Assembly (NCBI RefSeq): GCF_000512585.2 | Contig: NC_089241.1 | Coordinates: 6,342,001-6,406,000 of the forward strand | Reading direction: 5' to 3' | Source: Kwoniella bestiolae CBS 10118 | Lineage: Eukaryota > Basidiomycota > Tremellomycetes > Tremellales > Cryptococcaceae | DNA: 64,000 nucleotides | Shown: in pieces, positions 43,313 through 56,657 of the stretch | How positions within the stretch are numbered: the stretch's first letter is position 1 | Layout of the letters: every line of letters starts with the position of its first letter | Made by a program: the position numbers and the translations under genes | Notes under the pieces: generated by a model | Seen by the model: the letters and a program-made list of their open reading frames with translations, nothing else | What the model was told of the DNA's origin: nothing | Databases searched by the model: none

Positions 43313-46300
43313 ATGTCCGCGCCACCACTGAATCGACAACAAGACGATTCAGAATCAGAGACACAATCAATAATTGAATCAGCTTCATCACCCACTCCGA
43401 CCATACGTCATTCCTCTTCAAATCCACAACCACTCCCTACAGCAGCTCAAACTTTCGCTGATATCCTTAAATCGCAACCACCCTCTATTCAAAGTTCGGG
43501 ACAACAAGGAGGAGCGGGGATAACGATGACTGCGCCGGAACTCAAACGATCGGGTAGTCAACAGCAGCAGGAAGCTTTGGGGAAGGGGAGACCGGGAAGT
43601 TCAAGCTCTGGATCTTATACTGCTGAACAACCTGAGGGTGAACAAGTAAGTTCCCATTCATTTCTGTATTTTGAATCACCTTTTACAATTGAAGATGTTC
43701 CTTAAGAGGGAACAACGCACTGGTCTTTTTTACCTTTTCACGCTGCATTTCGTTTCAGAATGGATCGATTCATGCTTTATGCATGGTTCGGCTCGTGAGA
43801 TACTGTACCCTCACTACTACTTGTGTTGCTTGATTAGGAGGTGATGGTGGCTTGAGCTGAATCGTGATCGTGGTTCTGAATCGCTTCCTGTTGACGTCTT
43901 CTCTTTGATTCGATTTACCCCTTTGTTGTCTCCACGAATCTCAGTGTTGTTTGTCATTGCATTTCCATCATCGCTATTCCCTTGTCCATATCCTCTCTCC
44001 ATTTGTATGACCTGTACCTATCGTAGCGAGCACTAACAATGACCACCCCAACTCAGCAACGACCCTACCCCACCTCGACACCTCAACATGCATCACCCCC
44101 TACTCAGTATCATGCGGCCTTATCGCCCGGCCGCGCATCCTCCATACGGTCTTTCACCACCGCAACGGAGGATGAAGACTACTATGACTCTCAACCACGT
44201 CCTCGATCTGCTGTACCTGGCTTACCGAGCTTGGAATCCACCCCAAGGGAGGAATGGGCAGTCAGAGGGGACCGCCCGCCACTGCTTTTGGAAGCAGTTT
44301 CGGATCGCCCAATACCACCTGGGGAGGGTTCAACAACTCCAATGCGGGTAGTATGCCCAGACCATCTAGGGTGCCTAGATTTCTTTCTAGCGGGACGTAT
44401 CAACCTCCTAAAGAAGGTGGATCGATGTCGCGTTCCGCCTCGAGAGCCAGACCAAACCTTCAGCAGCGGGATACTGCTCCCGGATTGAAGAGGGAGGAAG
44501 AAGAAGAAGAAGTTGAAGATCGGGGTGCGGAATTGATCAAACAACGGCAGAAGGAACGTCGACAAGCTAGATTGAAGAAACAACATTTAGAGTTAGAGAA
44601 ACGCTTAGCTGCCGAGGCTGATGGTGTCACACCGCTCGCTACTCCAGATCCTAGTGCTCCTACTACCGGTATACCGGAGGAATCCTTTTTGGCCCAACAG
44701 AACAGAGGTACAGCGAGTAGATCTATCTCCAGGTCCAGAGCACCTAGTGCGGACAGAAGGAGATATCCTAGTGAAGCTGGTTACTTCCCTAGACCATCTA
44801 GCGTGGCCGGTACGGAAACTCCAAGAGACGGTGGTCTGAGCCCCAGAGACGAGTTCCATCTACGAGCTCCATCGATACTCTCTAGTCAGGGCGACGAGGA
44901 AGATGAGGAGCTTATGGCGGCGGAGAGGGCTAGTATAGTTGATGAGATCGTGCATGATGTCGTAGAGGAGGAGACTGGAGCGGAAGGTGTTTCCGATGAC
45001 GAAGAGGAAGAGGAAGATGAAGATGATGAGGGTGTAACCTTGAGAGATCGACAAGATGTAAGTGGATGAACCTTCCCGATAGAATTGATCAGCTGATAAA
45101 ACCGAATAGGCCCTTAACATCGAACATCCCTTCGGTCTACCAATCTGGAAACCCGCTCTCTATAGAAAATCACGTTCCGTCACTCGAAATGCGGAATCAG
45201 CCCTTCATTCGATCCCATCCGCTGCTGCCGAAAGACACCTGCTTCCTGGTAATATACTTTGGATCTTACTTTTTGGTTGGTGGCTCGCTCTCGCTTGCTT
45301 TTTCGTGGCTGTATTGGTCAGTGGTGCAGAGGTACTCGGCGGCGGTCGAGGTGGATACGGTAAGACTCTTAGAGGTTTAGCATGGTATATCGGTTGGCCG
45401 TTTGGTAAATACGTGGAAGGTGAAGGTGCTCCTGAAGATGATCAAGAGGATTCCGGGGACGATGAAGAATCTGGCGGTCAACGAGGTAGACCTGATTATG
45501 GAACTTGGACAAGTCGATCTACTTCATCCGTTTCTCCCACTCCCAAACAACGTGTTGCTTCCGATGGCGCTTCATCAAATTACACCATCCGACATGAACC
45601 TAGTCGAGATTCGCTTGGCCTTCACGCTGGTCTACCTGATGAACCTCCCATTCGCCCATCTGCTGCTCCCACATCCCCTGCAGCGGCTTCATCAAGTACC
45701 ATCCGAGGTGTCGAACAAGGCCATGATAGACATCCAACAGTCACTTTCTCGCCAAATGTGAAAGTCCGAGGCACTGCAGACGAGAGGACAGCCTTGCTCA
45801 GCAAACAATCATCAAGCACCGGTACTGGATCAGGATTCCGTCGACCAAGGAACAAGAAAGCCAAGTTCCTTGGTAGATTGATTTACTGGCCTGGATTCTT
45901 CCTGATTGTCGCTCCTATCATGCTGTTCGTCTGTATCCTATGTTGGTTCTTCGTCATCACCATTCCAATGGCCAAACTCACCTGGGCATTACTCAAGCTA
46001 CTCTACTTTCGACCGTTGGAAATCAACTTCAGATCAGCACCGAAAGTTGTCGTTCCCGTACCTATCAATACACCTCACGGATCGCCCGAATCTGCCGATG
46101 GATCTGGTTCCACCACATTACGAGAGGATGGTTCGCCCTCTGGGTACACGATGAAGCGAGCTCATCTTACCGCTGGTCAGGTCGCTCCTACTTCTGGGCC
46201 CAAATCGACCGTTTTGCTCTGTACATACCGTGCGATCGGTCTACAGTATTACAAATATACCGTCGGAGGAGTCAACATAATGTTCATCAACCTACTTCCT

Positions 46301-48907
46301 CTGGTCTTCTTCGTGATCATCGATGGGTTGTTCATCCTGCCGTTCGTGGAGAAGCAGGAACATCATGGTCTCCCAATCTCACCATTCTTCAAACTCATCA
46401 CCTCTCAAGCTCTCATCTTCGTTATGGCCCTAGCGTCCGTCATACCCCTATCGTACTTTATCGGTATGGCCGTTGCCTCCATCTCGGCTCAGTCCTCAAT
46501 AGGTATGGGAGCAGTCATCAACGCCACCTTCGGATCCATCATCGAGATCATCTTGTATGCCATTGCGCTCATTCAGGGTAAAGGACGATTGGTCGAGGGA
46601 TCCATCGTGGGGAGTATCCTCGCTGGTGTGCTGCTCATGCCTGGAGTATCTATGTGTTCTGGGGCGTTTAGAAGGAAAGAACAGAAGTTTAATGCGAAAT
46701 CTGCGGGAGTCACTAGTACGATGTTGATTATGGCTATTATTGGGACGTTGACTCCTACGATGTTTTATCAGACTTATGGATCGGTGAGTGACTCTTCACT
46801 TTTGTCCCTCCTTGTCCCCCTGTCCAGAGTCACTTGATGGAACAACATTTCTCAGTGTTCATCTCCGTTTGGTCGAATATAATTTTTTTTGGCTCGTTAC
46901 TGACTTCCTGTGTTGGGAAAACAGTTCGAACTTCATTGCGAAGGATGTCCCGAACCTGTTCAACATAACATCTCGGTCGTTCCTGAGATGTCCCTTGCTC
47001 CTCTTCGAAAAGGAGATGTATGGATGTGCGATCACTGTTATTACGAACATCCTGATCCGCAGAATGATCCGTTCTATCAGGAACAGGTTGAGACGCTCAT
47101 GTACTGCTGTGCAGGTATTTTGCTATTTGTGAGTTACATTGTTCTCATCCCCTACTAAATCAAGTACGGCCGATATTTTCCTTCCTATTTTGGGTACTAT
47201 GCTAGAAATGATATGGAAAAACAAATGCTGATAAAGCTAAATTTGTGTTACCAGTCCTACCTCATCGGTCTTTGGTTCTCGCTCCGAACCCACGCCGCAC
47301 AAATCTGGCAAAATCCTCAACAACTCATGAAATCCGATGAAGCCGCCAACGCGATCCAAGCGATGCACCCAGCAGTCAAGGCTACTCTGACCCAAAGAAT
47401 CACTCCTCAAGCGGTCATGCAACACATCTTGCCCCTCCACAAGTCAACCACTGCAAGTCCTGTACAGCCCTCACGGTCTACTCAGGGATCACCCAAATCA
47501 AGTATGAACAGATTACCAAGCCAGCTTGGTATTCATAAACCCTCTACCGTCCCTGAAGAACGGGAAGGCGAACAAGGTGAATCTAGCGGAACGAACGGAA
47601 GGTTAACGTCGAGTACTTTCAATCTACCTGCTGGATATACGCCGTTCCTCGATTCAGTGGATAAAGATCTGAAGAACTCCAATACCCACTTGACACCTAT
47701 GCGATTACCTTCCACCCTTACTACTGAGGATTTCACGAGGGCAGTGGCTGTAGCTACTGTCAGTGCACTACGACACCAGGGATCGATCATCGGTAATACC
47801 TCGCAGGGCTCGGGATCCGCGCAAAAACAACGACAGGTGGTCGGACCCCTCCAACCGGCTGGTCATTCAAAGGAAGAGAGCGACGAGGAAGAACATGGTG
47901 GGCATGAGGCTCCGTCTTGGACCAGGGGTGTTTCCGCGGGAGTGTTGTTGGGTTGTACGTTGTTGTATGCTATCATTGCTGGTGAGTGCATCCTCATACT
48001 GATGACTAATCGTCTCATTACCTCCTGCACGGGATGGGATGGCTTGAGGTGGTTTGCTGATTCCTGATTTCTGGTTTACCAACCAATTTAGAAATCCTCG
48101 TCGATGTTGTTGATGTGGTCCTTCAAGGTTCGGGCATCGACGAAAAATTCCTGGGATTGACGCTGTTCGCGCTGGTACCTAATACTACGGAGTTTATGAA
48201 TGCCATGTCTTTCGCTCTTAATGGGAATATCGCTTTGTCGTGAGTTGCGTCTGTCCCACAGCCCCTCCCTCACCCTACTATCTCGTAAGAGGCCAAATGC
48301 CCCAAATCCCCTGAAAACATCGCTAATTTTCGTCTTTGCATCGAATCAGAATGGAGATCGGTTCAGCATACGCATTGCAAGTTTGTCTACTACAGATTCC
48401 AGCTATGGTAGCGTTCTCGGCATTGTATCAGCCTGATAAGATGGGTGATGTGGTTGATACTTTCACGTGGGTATCTCTTCAATTACACTAGCTCGGGGAA
48501 AGAGTGGTTGAGCTGAGCGTTCTGGTTGTACAGATTGATCTTCCCCCGATGGGATGTCATCGCTATTATCTTGTCTATCTTCTTGTTGACTTATACATAT
48601 ATCGAGGCTAGGAGTAATTATCATAGAGGATCGATATTGGTTTTAGCGTGAGTGATTTGGCTCTGCCACCATCACCATCAAGCTTCAAGATCCTTTCATC
48701 TTGAGTATCCTTATAACGTAGCAGTAGGATCAATTGGCTAATATTCTTTGCAAATGGATGTACAGCTACATCGTCCTGATCATGGGATTCTACTATGCCC
48801 CAGCGAGATCTCAGGGGGATAGTAATGTAGATATGGTCTATGGACCGGAGAGCGTGGCGGGGATGGGGATGGGCATGAGCGTAGCGATGAGCAAACTCTG
48901 GGTGTAA
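43313..48907 (+). CDS. VNX1: Vacuolar monovalent cation/proton exchanger Vnx1-like
   Basis: CaCA-superfamily antiporter; the yeast homologue exchanges Na+ or K+ for protons at the vacuole. Exons: 43313-43645, 44057-44212, 44266-45057, 45110-46783, 46925-47128, 47255-47981, 48092-48239, 48350-48466, 48534-48647, 48766-48907; 1468 residues. A disordered N-tail of about 425 residues is followed by LNIEHPFGLPIWKPALY, a Vnx1 hallmark, and two ion-binding repeats: GMGAVINATFGSIIE (about 892) and NTTEFMNAMSFALNGNIALSM (about 1325). A Cys-rich lumenal loop (HCEGC, MCDHC) precedes a long acidic loop. The first intron is 411 nt with a clear CTAAC branch site. The exon 2a/2b junction is unsure: the frame must change near 44213-44265. 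A 53-nt intron does this, but a single missing G at about 44256 would too. Confidence 0.88.
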
Positions 48908-50680
48908 TGTAGAGTGAAGTAGAGTAAAGTAAATCTTGTTCTTGTGTGTACTACATCATGTTTGTTTTGTCTTCTCAATATCCTACTTCCTTGCAATTCT
49001 TTAATTCTGTTGTTTCTTCTGTATACCCTTCGTTCCCCTGTTCAGATCATTACAATCACGTCACGAATTAACGATTCCATAGTACAAGTGTTTCCTCTTA
49101 TCATGTATGCTCTTCTTGCTTGGGTTAGAATGTGGTTGTATTAGACTCCAGTGTTGTGTAAAATGGTTGCAACAACAGATTGATGCTTGGTTACGGTTAC
49201 GGTATCATGTGATTGATTGTGTGTATATGTCCATGCGTGTCAAGTATGTGTTTGGCTCGACGACAGATAAGGTGTTTTGATTGTATAAAAGATATCTCAG
49301 TGAAGAGCTCTACGCTCGTTGACATGCAAGAGTATCTTACTGTATGTCCCTCTCGAGCGTCGATCATCTGACGTTACTCGACTCGTGGCGCGTGGCGAGA
49401 GATCAGCGATCTTGTGAGTTTCAAAGAATTGAACCCTAGATCCAGGATAACTAACTTGGCTCTACCCTGAATCTGGATCATACTGCAGTGTGTGTCGAGT
49501 CGCTCGTGATCACCCACTTTCACTTGCACTTCTAAATGTATCCGGAGTATCAACTTGTCCGGACAGGACAGGGGAACGGGAAGGACGCCTTCGTCGTAGG
49601 TTTGAGTGCGAGGTGTGGTCCGAGTACATCTACCTAGACAAGGGGTCGCAATCACGCTAAAAGACGACATTACAAAGTACTCGCCAGTACTGTAACCGGT
49701 GTCCTGTCGCCGGTGGGTGTACTCTTGCTGCTTGACTGTATGTACTGTATCACTAGACTTGTATTGTCTTGTCAATACTCTCTTGGGATGTATTCAAACC
49801 CACCCACCCAGTCGTCTCAATTTCAGAACAAATAACATTGAGGTTATCATCAGTGATCACCATCGAAGCCAAGCCCTTTTCATTCTAAATCCGACCTATT
49901 CCTCTTGATTGCTGTGTTATCGTAAATCACTCATTCTCTTGGCATTAGCCACCGATTGATAATCACCTCTTACTGCACCAGCACTCCACTAGTTCATCCA
50001 TCATCCACTTATCAACTGCAAGGATATTCCCTCATATACAGACAAGAGCATACATTACTTCAGTCCAACAGGATAACTAGCTCAGCGCAAAGATACCTTC
50101 AGATTGACCACCAGAGTGGGGCCAATCACCTGAACGCGCTATCTATTACACTAAAGGACGGGGCGTGGGTCCATTCGGATTAGATTGGTGACATCACCGC
50201 ATCGACATCTACGATAACGACGGGGCACAAAGTGATAACCATCCATACATCTCCAAATTACTATCGACATCTATCAAGCTGGTATACATATCAACCTTGA
50301 AATACAGCATCAGACCCAGCCAAAGCAGACACCGGTAGAAATCCACTAGTCAATTCCCGACATTACATAGGCTTAACGTAAAAGCATCTCTCCACAGTTA
50401 CGACTCTTTGGGTCTCACTCCATCTCTTCGCTGTCATCTCATCTCACAACGTTCATCTCATTATTCAAACAACTATACTGCAGCAAGTTATAGCATCGCA
50501 TATACACATAACAACGCCTACTGTACTCGAATACCACTCATAGCTGGACAAGACATCGCAACACGCGTTTACCACACCACCAACCCAGGTTCATTTCCCA
50601 TTTCCCACGTGCCCAAAACCCCCCCTGCTACCCTCTTGCCACCTCAACTCATCCTGTGTATACACCACTGATCCCCCACA
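48908..50680. other. 1.8-kb intergenic region
   Basis: VNX1 3' end and a long upstream region for the next gene. The last 700 bases are poor in G with many cac/atc words, suggesting a long leader. No coding frame supported; 49374-49775 (minus) and 50408-50671 (plus) were checked and rejected. Confidence 0.45.
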
Positions 50681-52665
50681 ATGTCATTCGGGACATCTCC
50701 CACCGCACCATCCCTCCTCATCCCCTCCAACCCGGCCTTCTCACCCGTCGAAACAGCACCTAAAGGAGGAATCTTGATCAACGTCCACAGAGCCTCTGAA
50801 CCAACACTTTCAATCGATCCAACTCTCGCAGCATACCAATCCCAAGGTCATATTCGACGCCCATCCGACCCATCTTCCATAACAAGCGAAAAAGAGGACA
50901 TCTCCTCATCCTACTCTCCAGTTCCATCACCTATACTGGGAGGTAATCAAACGCCAGGTCTCAAATCGCTCAAGATCCGATTCGCCCCTCTCCCTGATCC
51001 GCGGAGACCCAGGAGTCTCAGTACGGGCCGTAATATCGCATGGACGAATGAGGTGGATGAGAATGGTGATGAGAAGAGACAGCTTTCTTTGAAGGATCAT
51101 GCTGTAGATGATTATGCGGTGCAGGATGAGTCGGACGAGGAACCACCAGAAGAAGAGGATGGGGATGAGGAGAGCAAGACGAGGAGATGGAGTAAGAGTA
51201 TGGGATTGAGTAGTAGTTGGAAAGTATCTAAGAAGTTGTTGACGGGTAAGAATCCGATCAAAGATAAGGAAAAAGATAAAGAGGAGATGTCGACTTATGG
51301 GCAGGGGGCGCCGTTGAAGAAGAGTGTTAGTACGGGTGGATTCATTGGATCGTGAGTTTGATTCTGGTTCATCGTCTGACTAATCACCCTTCGACTTTCC
51401 CGTCGTTGTACCGTTATCTCTTCTGCAATATATGCGAATCTGTGTTAATTGGAGAGTTGGGTGGCTATCATCTGGAGACTAAGCTAATATGTTGTCTTCC
51501 TCACCAGCTCACCATTTCGATGGACAGCCGAAACCGAACGTAAATCAAGTATGCAAGGCACCTCCCCACCTACAGTCACGTCCTTCCTTTCATCTCGATC
51601 ATCTTCCACCCCAGGCGGTTCCTCACCTTCAGCCTCAGGACACAGGCGCAACTCATCCTTGGAACCTGGCTCGTCGTATAACAGTCGTCTGAGCAGCTCG
51701 CCCTCAACGACCCCTATCAGAATGATGAATGGGCGGGTGTACGGTTCGAGACGAGCATCGGAAGCTGCTGCTAGGGAGAAACAGCTGAGGGAGAAGAACG
51801 AACCTGCCTTTGTGGAGTGGGGTCAGGGACAAGTCGCTCAGCGTACGACTGAGGAAACGGGGACTAAAGGAGGGTTCTTGGGCGATAATGATGATGGTGG
51901 TGGGATGGCCTGGGTCAAACGGAGGAGAGAAGAACGGGAGAGGGAGAGGTTGAAGAAAGAGCAGGAAGAGCAAGAACGAAAAGAACGAGAGCAAGTGCAA
52001 GGAGGAGAAGAAAAATCAGGTATGGGAGGGGGACTGTCTTCTAGTCAATCGTCTTCTACCTCTTCATTGGACTTGAATAACCAGAAACCATCGCTCGGGA
52101 TCAATACGAGTAATCTCAAGACTCCAGCTATTGAGATTTCGGAATTACCACCTACGCCCATCATCAGAGTATCAGAGTCCGATACCTCCAATAGCAATGA
52201 TTCGCCACGGGCACAAACTCGCTCTGAATTTGGTACGATCGATGAAGGACCTAAAGGGGAGAGGATGGCTCCGACTCCACCCAACGTATCTTCGCCCAAG
52301 ACTGGTCATTCTGCAGAGATGATCGAAGAGAGGAAAGAGGGCGATCATGTCGTTCAAGCTATGAGGATTCCTTCGGGCGGTAATAACAAGAACAAAAACA
52401 AGTTGACCGATCCATTTGGTCAAGAGAGCTCGAGGCGTGGAGTTCAGAGTGAAGATGAGGATGAGGATGATGATGAAGAGGAGGAAGAAGGGGAGGATGA
52501 TGGGGATTTCGAGGATGATGAAGAGGAGGAGATGGATATTAGGTGAGTCGGTCTTGTTTGATTTGCTGTTGCGTGAGCATTGGAAGAATGATGACTGATC
52601 TGGGATTCGATGGTAGGACGACCTCGAGTGCCGCTGGAGTCGAGGTCATAAGTCGACACAAGTGA
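50681..52665 (+). CDS. Unknown disordered Ser/Glu-rich protein
   Basis: Not recognised. Exons 50681-51351, 51508-52542 and 52617-52665; 584 residues. Low-complexity throughout: Ser/Pro-rich start, a motif TPGLKSLKIRFAPLPDPRR near residue 90, acidic block near 150-165, basic DKEKDKEE, SPFRWTAETERKSSMQG at the first splice, a charged coiled-coil-like stretch (REERERERLKKEQEEQERKE) and a Glu/Asp tract close to the end. No membrane segment or signal peptide. Conserved-looking islands (LKIRFAPLPDPRR and SPFRWTAETERKSS) point to a fungal family with short linear motifs, perhaps a regulatory or scaffolding protein; this is inference. Confidence 0.75.
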
Positions 52666-53206
52666 TAAAATTATCCTTCAAAATCAAGGTACTCTCTGCA
52701 AGACAGAAAAATAAAATAAATATCTGATATATTTGTAACACCACATCGTTCAGTTGTATACCTATTCAAAGCTTATACCTGTATTTCTCCTCTCATCTTC
52801 TTGAGTATTATCTCTGAAACAGTTGTCCTCTTCGGCCTTGAATATAAATTCATAAGATATCTTTGACTTGTACCGTTTCGCGTTATTGCTTTATATTGTA
52901 TTTGCTGGTTATGGTTGAAAAATATGTTGAATGGTTGTTACATATCTTGTTATTCTGGTTGTGCTACCTTGTAAGATATCTCGATATATATATAGGAGTA
53001 GGAGTATGAGTATGAGAATGGAATGGAATGGATGGTCAGGTCAAATGCCACACTCATACAACACGATGCATGTTGATGCATTCCTCCACTTGAACTTTCC
53101 ACTTGACTCTGTTTCCACCCTTCCTCCTTCCTTCTTCTTTCTCTTGTCTATCTCACAATACTTATATACTTATATATCATCATCAATCGAGTCACCTGTA
53201 ATCAAG
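52666..53206. other. Intergenic before CWF19-like gene
   Basis: About 540 bases, AT-rich, with ATATATATA near 52985-52995 and GAGTATGA repeats. Holds a 3' UTR and a promoter. No gene seen. Confidence 0.5.
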
Positions 53207-56085
53207 ATGGCTCAGCAAACCCAGCCTCTCAAAATGTTAGTTTCCCCCCTCCTCCCTCCTCCATTACCTTAAGATAGAGAGAAACAGTATCGCTAACATT
53301 CCTTCCCTCCCCTTCTTCCCCCCAAAACCGAATATTGTATAATATACTATTCCCCCTTCCCCTTAGCCTTTCCATAGGATCACCTTTATCCGACCTGAAC
53401 GCAATGGTATCTAAAATATCAGCTATAAATGCCAAACATGGTCCGTTCGACGCTTGTGTGGTTGTTGGTGATTTGTTCAAAGAGGGGAGTGAAGGACGGG
53501 AAATAGAGGGTTTGGACTGTAAGCTTTTGCCACTCTATGCCTTCGTTCCCGCTCGTGTGGGGCTGAGATGGGAGAATGCAAGCTTATGTTTCTGGGTGAT
53601 GATAGTTCCCGTACCTACTTATTTCACTGTTGGAAAATATGCTTTACCCCCTTTGGTACAGGAGAGGATTGTGAAGACTGGTGGAGAGGTTGCGAATAAT
53701 CTTGTTTATCTCGGTAAGCTAGCTATCGAGTCCCGATGGAACAATCAGCTTATGAGCTCATTCGTGATACTTTGCAGGCAAATCTAACGTCCTTACTACT
53801 GCTCAAGGATTGAAGATCGCCTGCGTGGGAGGAAGCTTCACTGAGCAAGGGTACGATACGATCGGAGTGGGTGTTCAGCTTTTCTTCTTTCAGGAAGTCT
53901 TCAGCTGACGTTGATTTCACACACAGGACCAATTTTCACCCGTCATATCCAAAGACTCCATCTCCACCATCCTCTCACACCCCCTACTTACAGGATCGAC
54001 AGCCAACCCATCCGAATCTCTCGCTTCTGCCAAACAGACGGCCGTGGCCCTACCAAGTGCCTTCCAAGGTGTCGATCTCCTCTTGTTCTCCTCCCCTCCT
54101 CCTCACCTGTCGACTCTGTCGCCATCATACGCTTCTTCCGGTATATCTCTGGCGACTCCCGCTCCGCCTTTGGAAGAAGTGGTTCGAAGGGCCAAACCTC
54201 GATATCTCCTTTGGGGCGATGGCGAGGGATTCTGGGAGAGAGAGCCGTGGGGATGGACCGGTCCGACTGGGAAGGAGGAACGATGGACTAGAGCTGTGAA
54301 GCTTGGGGCGCTTGGTGGAGATGCTCCGGCTGGAGGGAAGAAAGCTAGAGTGAGTCTTTCTCTCAACTAGGTATTCAGTCCCTCTCAGGAAAATAGCTAA
54401 ACTGTGTGTGACGTGGTTTTAGTGGTTCTATGCTTTTACCCTTCCTCCTCAGACCGCTACTTCACCTTTACCCACCAGACCTGCCAATGCCACGCCCAAT
54501 CCGTTTGTTATGCCCAATACACCTTCGACCTCTTCTACCGCTGGTAAGAAGAGAGGTCCATTAGAAGATCAGAACTACATCTTTGGCGGACAACAGGCCA
54601 AGAAGGGTAGAACAGGTAAGCTACCGCTTTTGATATGAATGGATATAGCTTACATTGTATCATGATTTGTAGAAGGTGGAGCACCTCCTGATAGCTATGT
54701 GTGCAAGATTTGTGCTCAACCTGGGGTGAGCATCACAACCTCTTGGGTGGCAGGATGGATTGCTAATCTTAAGCATGCTCTGAATATAGCATTTCATTCA
54801 AGATTGTCCTCAGAAGACAAGCCGAGATCACAAAGACCACTCGAAGCCACCTCCAGGATACGTTTGCAAGATCTGTCAATCTGTAGGTTAGGTGATTGGG
54901 GTCCTTGTGATCTTATCGCTCACCTGCTCATTTAGCCCGATCACTTCATCAAGGAATGCCCTCAAAAGGATGACAAATCCAGAGGACCGAAACCCCCGCC
55001 TCAAGGATATGTCTGTAGAGCATGTGGTATACCCGATGCTCATTACATCAAGGACTGTCCGGTTGTGATGGAAAGAGAAGAAGCGAGGAGCAAGAGAAAG
55101 GAATTGGGTCCTGCAGAATGTGAGCTTCCGTGAAGCTAGATTCCTTTGGTGATAGCTAATCGACTTCCCTGCTTCAGGTTGGTTCTGCTTGAGTAATCCC
55201 AAAGTAACCAAACATCTCATCGTCGCTATCGGCTCGGAGACATACGTAACTCTTCCTAAAGGTCAACTAATTCCCACTTTACCTAAGCATGTTGCTCAAG
55301 GTGGTGAAAAGCCATTGGTTCCAGGTGGAGGGCATGTCTTGGTAAGCTATTCAGTCCCTGGTAATCGACCGTATCTAGCTGATATTGGATTTCTTACTTT
55401 GAATAGATCATACCCATCGCCCACCACCCAACCTTACTATCAATCCCAGCAGAAGACGCCATGTCCATCATCTCCGAACTTGAATCCTTCAAATCATCCC
55501 TTAAAGCATGTTACGCATCCTACAATGCCGTACCTGTATCTTTCGAGATTGGACGTCTTTCCGGACGAGGTGGACATGCCCATGTCCAAATTATCCCTAT
55601 CCCCAAGAATCTGGAGGATAAAGTGGAAGATTCGTTTTTGAAAGCTGGTGCAGCTCAAGGGCTGGATTGGGAACCTGAACCTGAACGTGCACTTGCTAGA
55701 GTTGGTCAACAGGGGAATTATTTTAAGGTGGAATTGCCAAATGGGAAGAAGATGGTACATTTGTTGAAGGGAAATTTCGATCTACAATTTGGGAGGTGAG
55801 TTTTGCTTTCTCCTTCACAATCCTCTCGGCTATTCTCAATTTTTCCTGGATCTTTTGCGTCTCATTAACCTTTTCACGAATTGTCGAGCTCTTGCTCGTC
55901 GTTCCTTATGACACGGATATGAGCACTGACCCTGATCCTGATGTTACCTCTACCATAGAATGGTCCTAGGCAGTTTGTTGGGATACCATCATCGAATCGA
56001 CTGGAAGGAATGTTCTCAGTCCGAAGCAGAGGATAAAGAAGATGCTCAGAAGTTCAAGAAGGCTTTTGCGCCGTTCCATGCTTAG
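53207..56085 (+). CDS. CWF19L1/Drn1-like protein with zinc knuckles
   Basis: Spliceosome-linked factor of the CwfJ family; yeast Drn1 helps the lariat debranching enzyme Dbr1. Twelve exons: 53207-53235, 53367-53518, 53606-53713, 53778-53866, 53927-54349, 54423-54615, 54673-54725, 54790-54882, 54936-55119, 55178-55341, 55407-55795, 55959-56085; 667 residues. The N-terminal part resembles the Dbr1 metallophosphatase fold (HGPFDACVVVGDLF, VPTYFTVG, NLVYLG) but lacks most metal ligands, as in Drn1. Residues about 343-430 hold three CCHC knuckles: CKICAQPGHFIQDC, CKICQSPDHFIKEC and CRACGIPDAHYIKDC (one residue longer). The CwfJ C-terminal region follows, with WFCLSNPKVTKHLI and the HIT-like HAHVQIIPIP. 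The end, RMVLGSLLGYHHRIDWKEC, is typical. Confidence 0.9.
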
Positions 56086-56657
56086 TGCTTGGTGGAGCTC
56101 GAAGGGATGTCAGGAATGGTGAATACGAGATCAAGGGTGAAGGAGTGTTGTTGAGATGATGTATTATGAGAGGAGTGTTGTTGTGTTACAAGCGGAGTGG
56201 GCGTTGTGATGATGAGTAAGACGATGTTGAAGTCGAAGATATATGTGAAGTGAAGACGTACATACTCAAAGATCTGTCCCATACATTCATGATGCATTCT
56301 GATCATACTGCGATGCGCTTTTGATCTTGACAATACAGCTTAAAGGTATGAGAACGAGTCATTCGAGTGACCTGCGAAATGTGCTCGCTACGTGTATGTG
56401 TATGTGAATGTGAATGCTTCTGGTGTTGTTCAACTGCTCATACGTTATGCATAAAACTTCTGTCTCTCATATAAAATCATATCATATCTTCCATTGACTC
56501 ATCTGAATTCGTTATTCCTTCTCTGTTTCCTATTGGTAGTACGTGAGACGACCAACTAGGTAGATGGGATCTATACCAAGGAAATGAATGTCAGCGCAAG
56601 TCGCACCTACGTATAAACTCTTTCGGCTTAACCATAAAAATGGAAAAGAATACTCAC
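56086..56657. other. Intergenic with 3'-UTR intron of the next minus-strand gene
   Basis: About 570 bases between convergent genes. On the minus strand, GTGAGT starts directly after the stop codon (56657) and a CTGAC branch site and TATAG acceptor end at 56571, giving an 87-nt intron in the 3' UTR. The rest shows nothing. Confidence 0.5.

Noticed and set aside
49374..49775. 133-codon minus-strand ORF after VNX1
   Set aside because: No family pattern, no supporting splice sites and Arg/Thr-rich composition like that of random frames.
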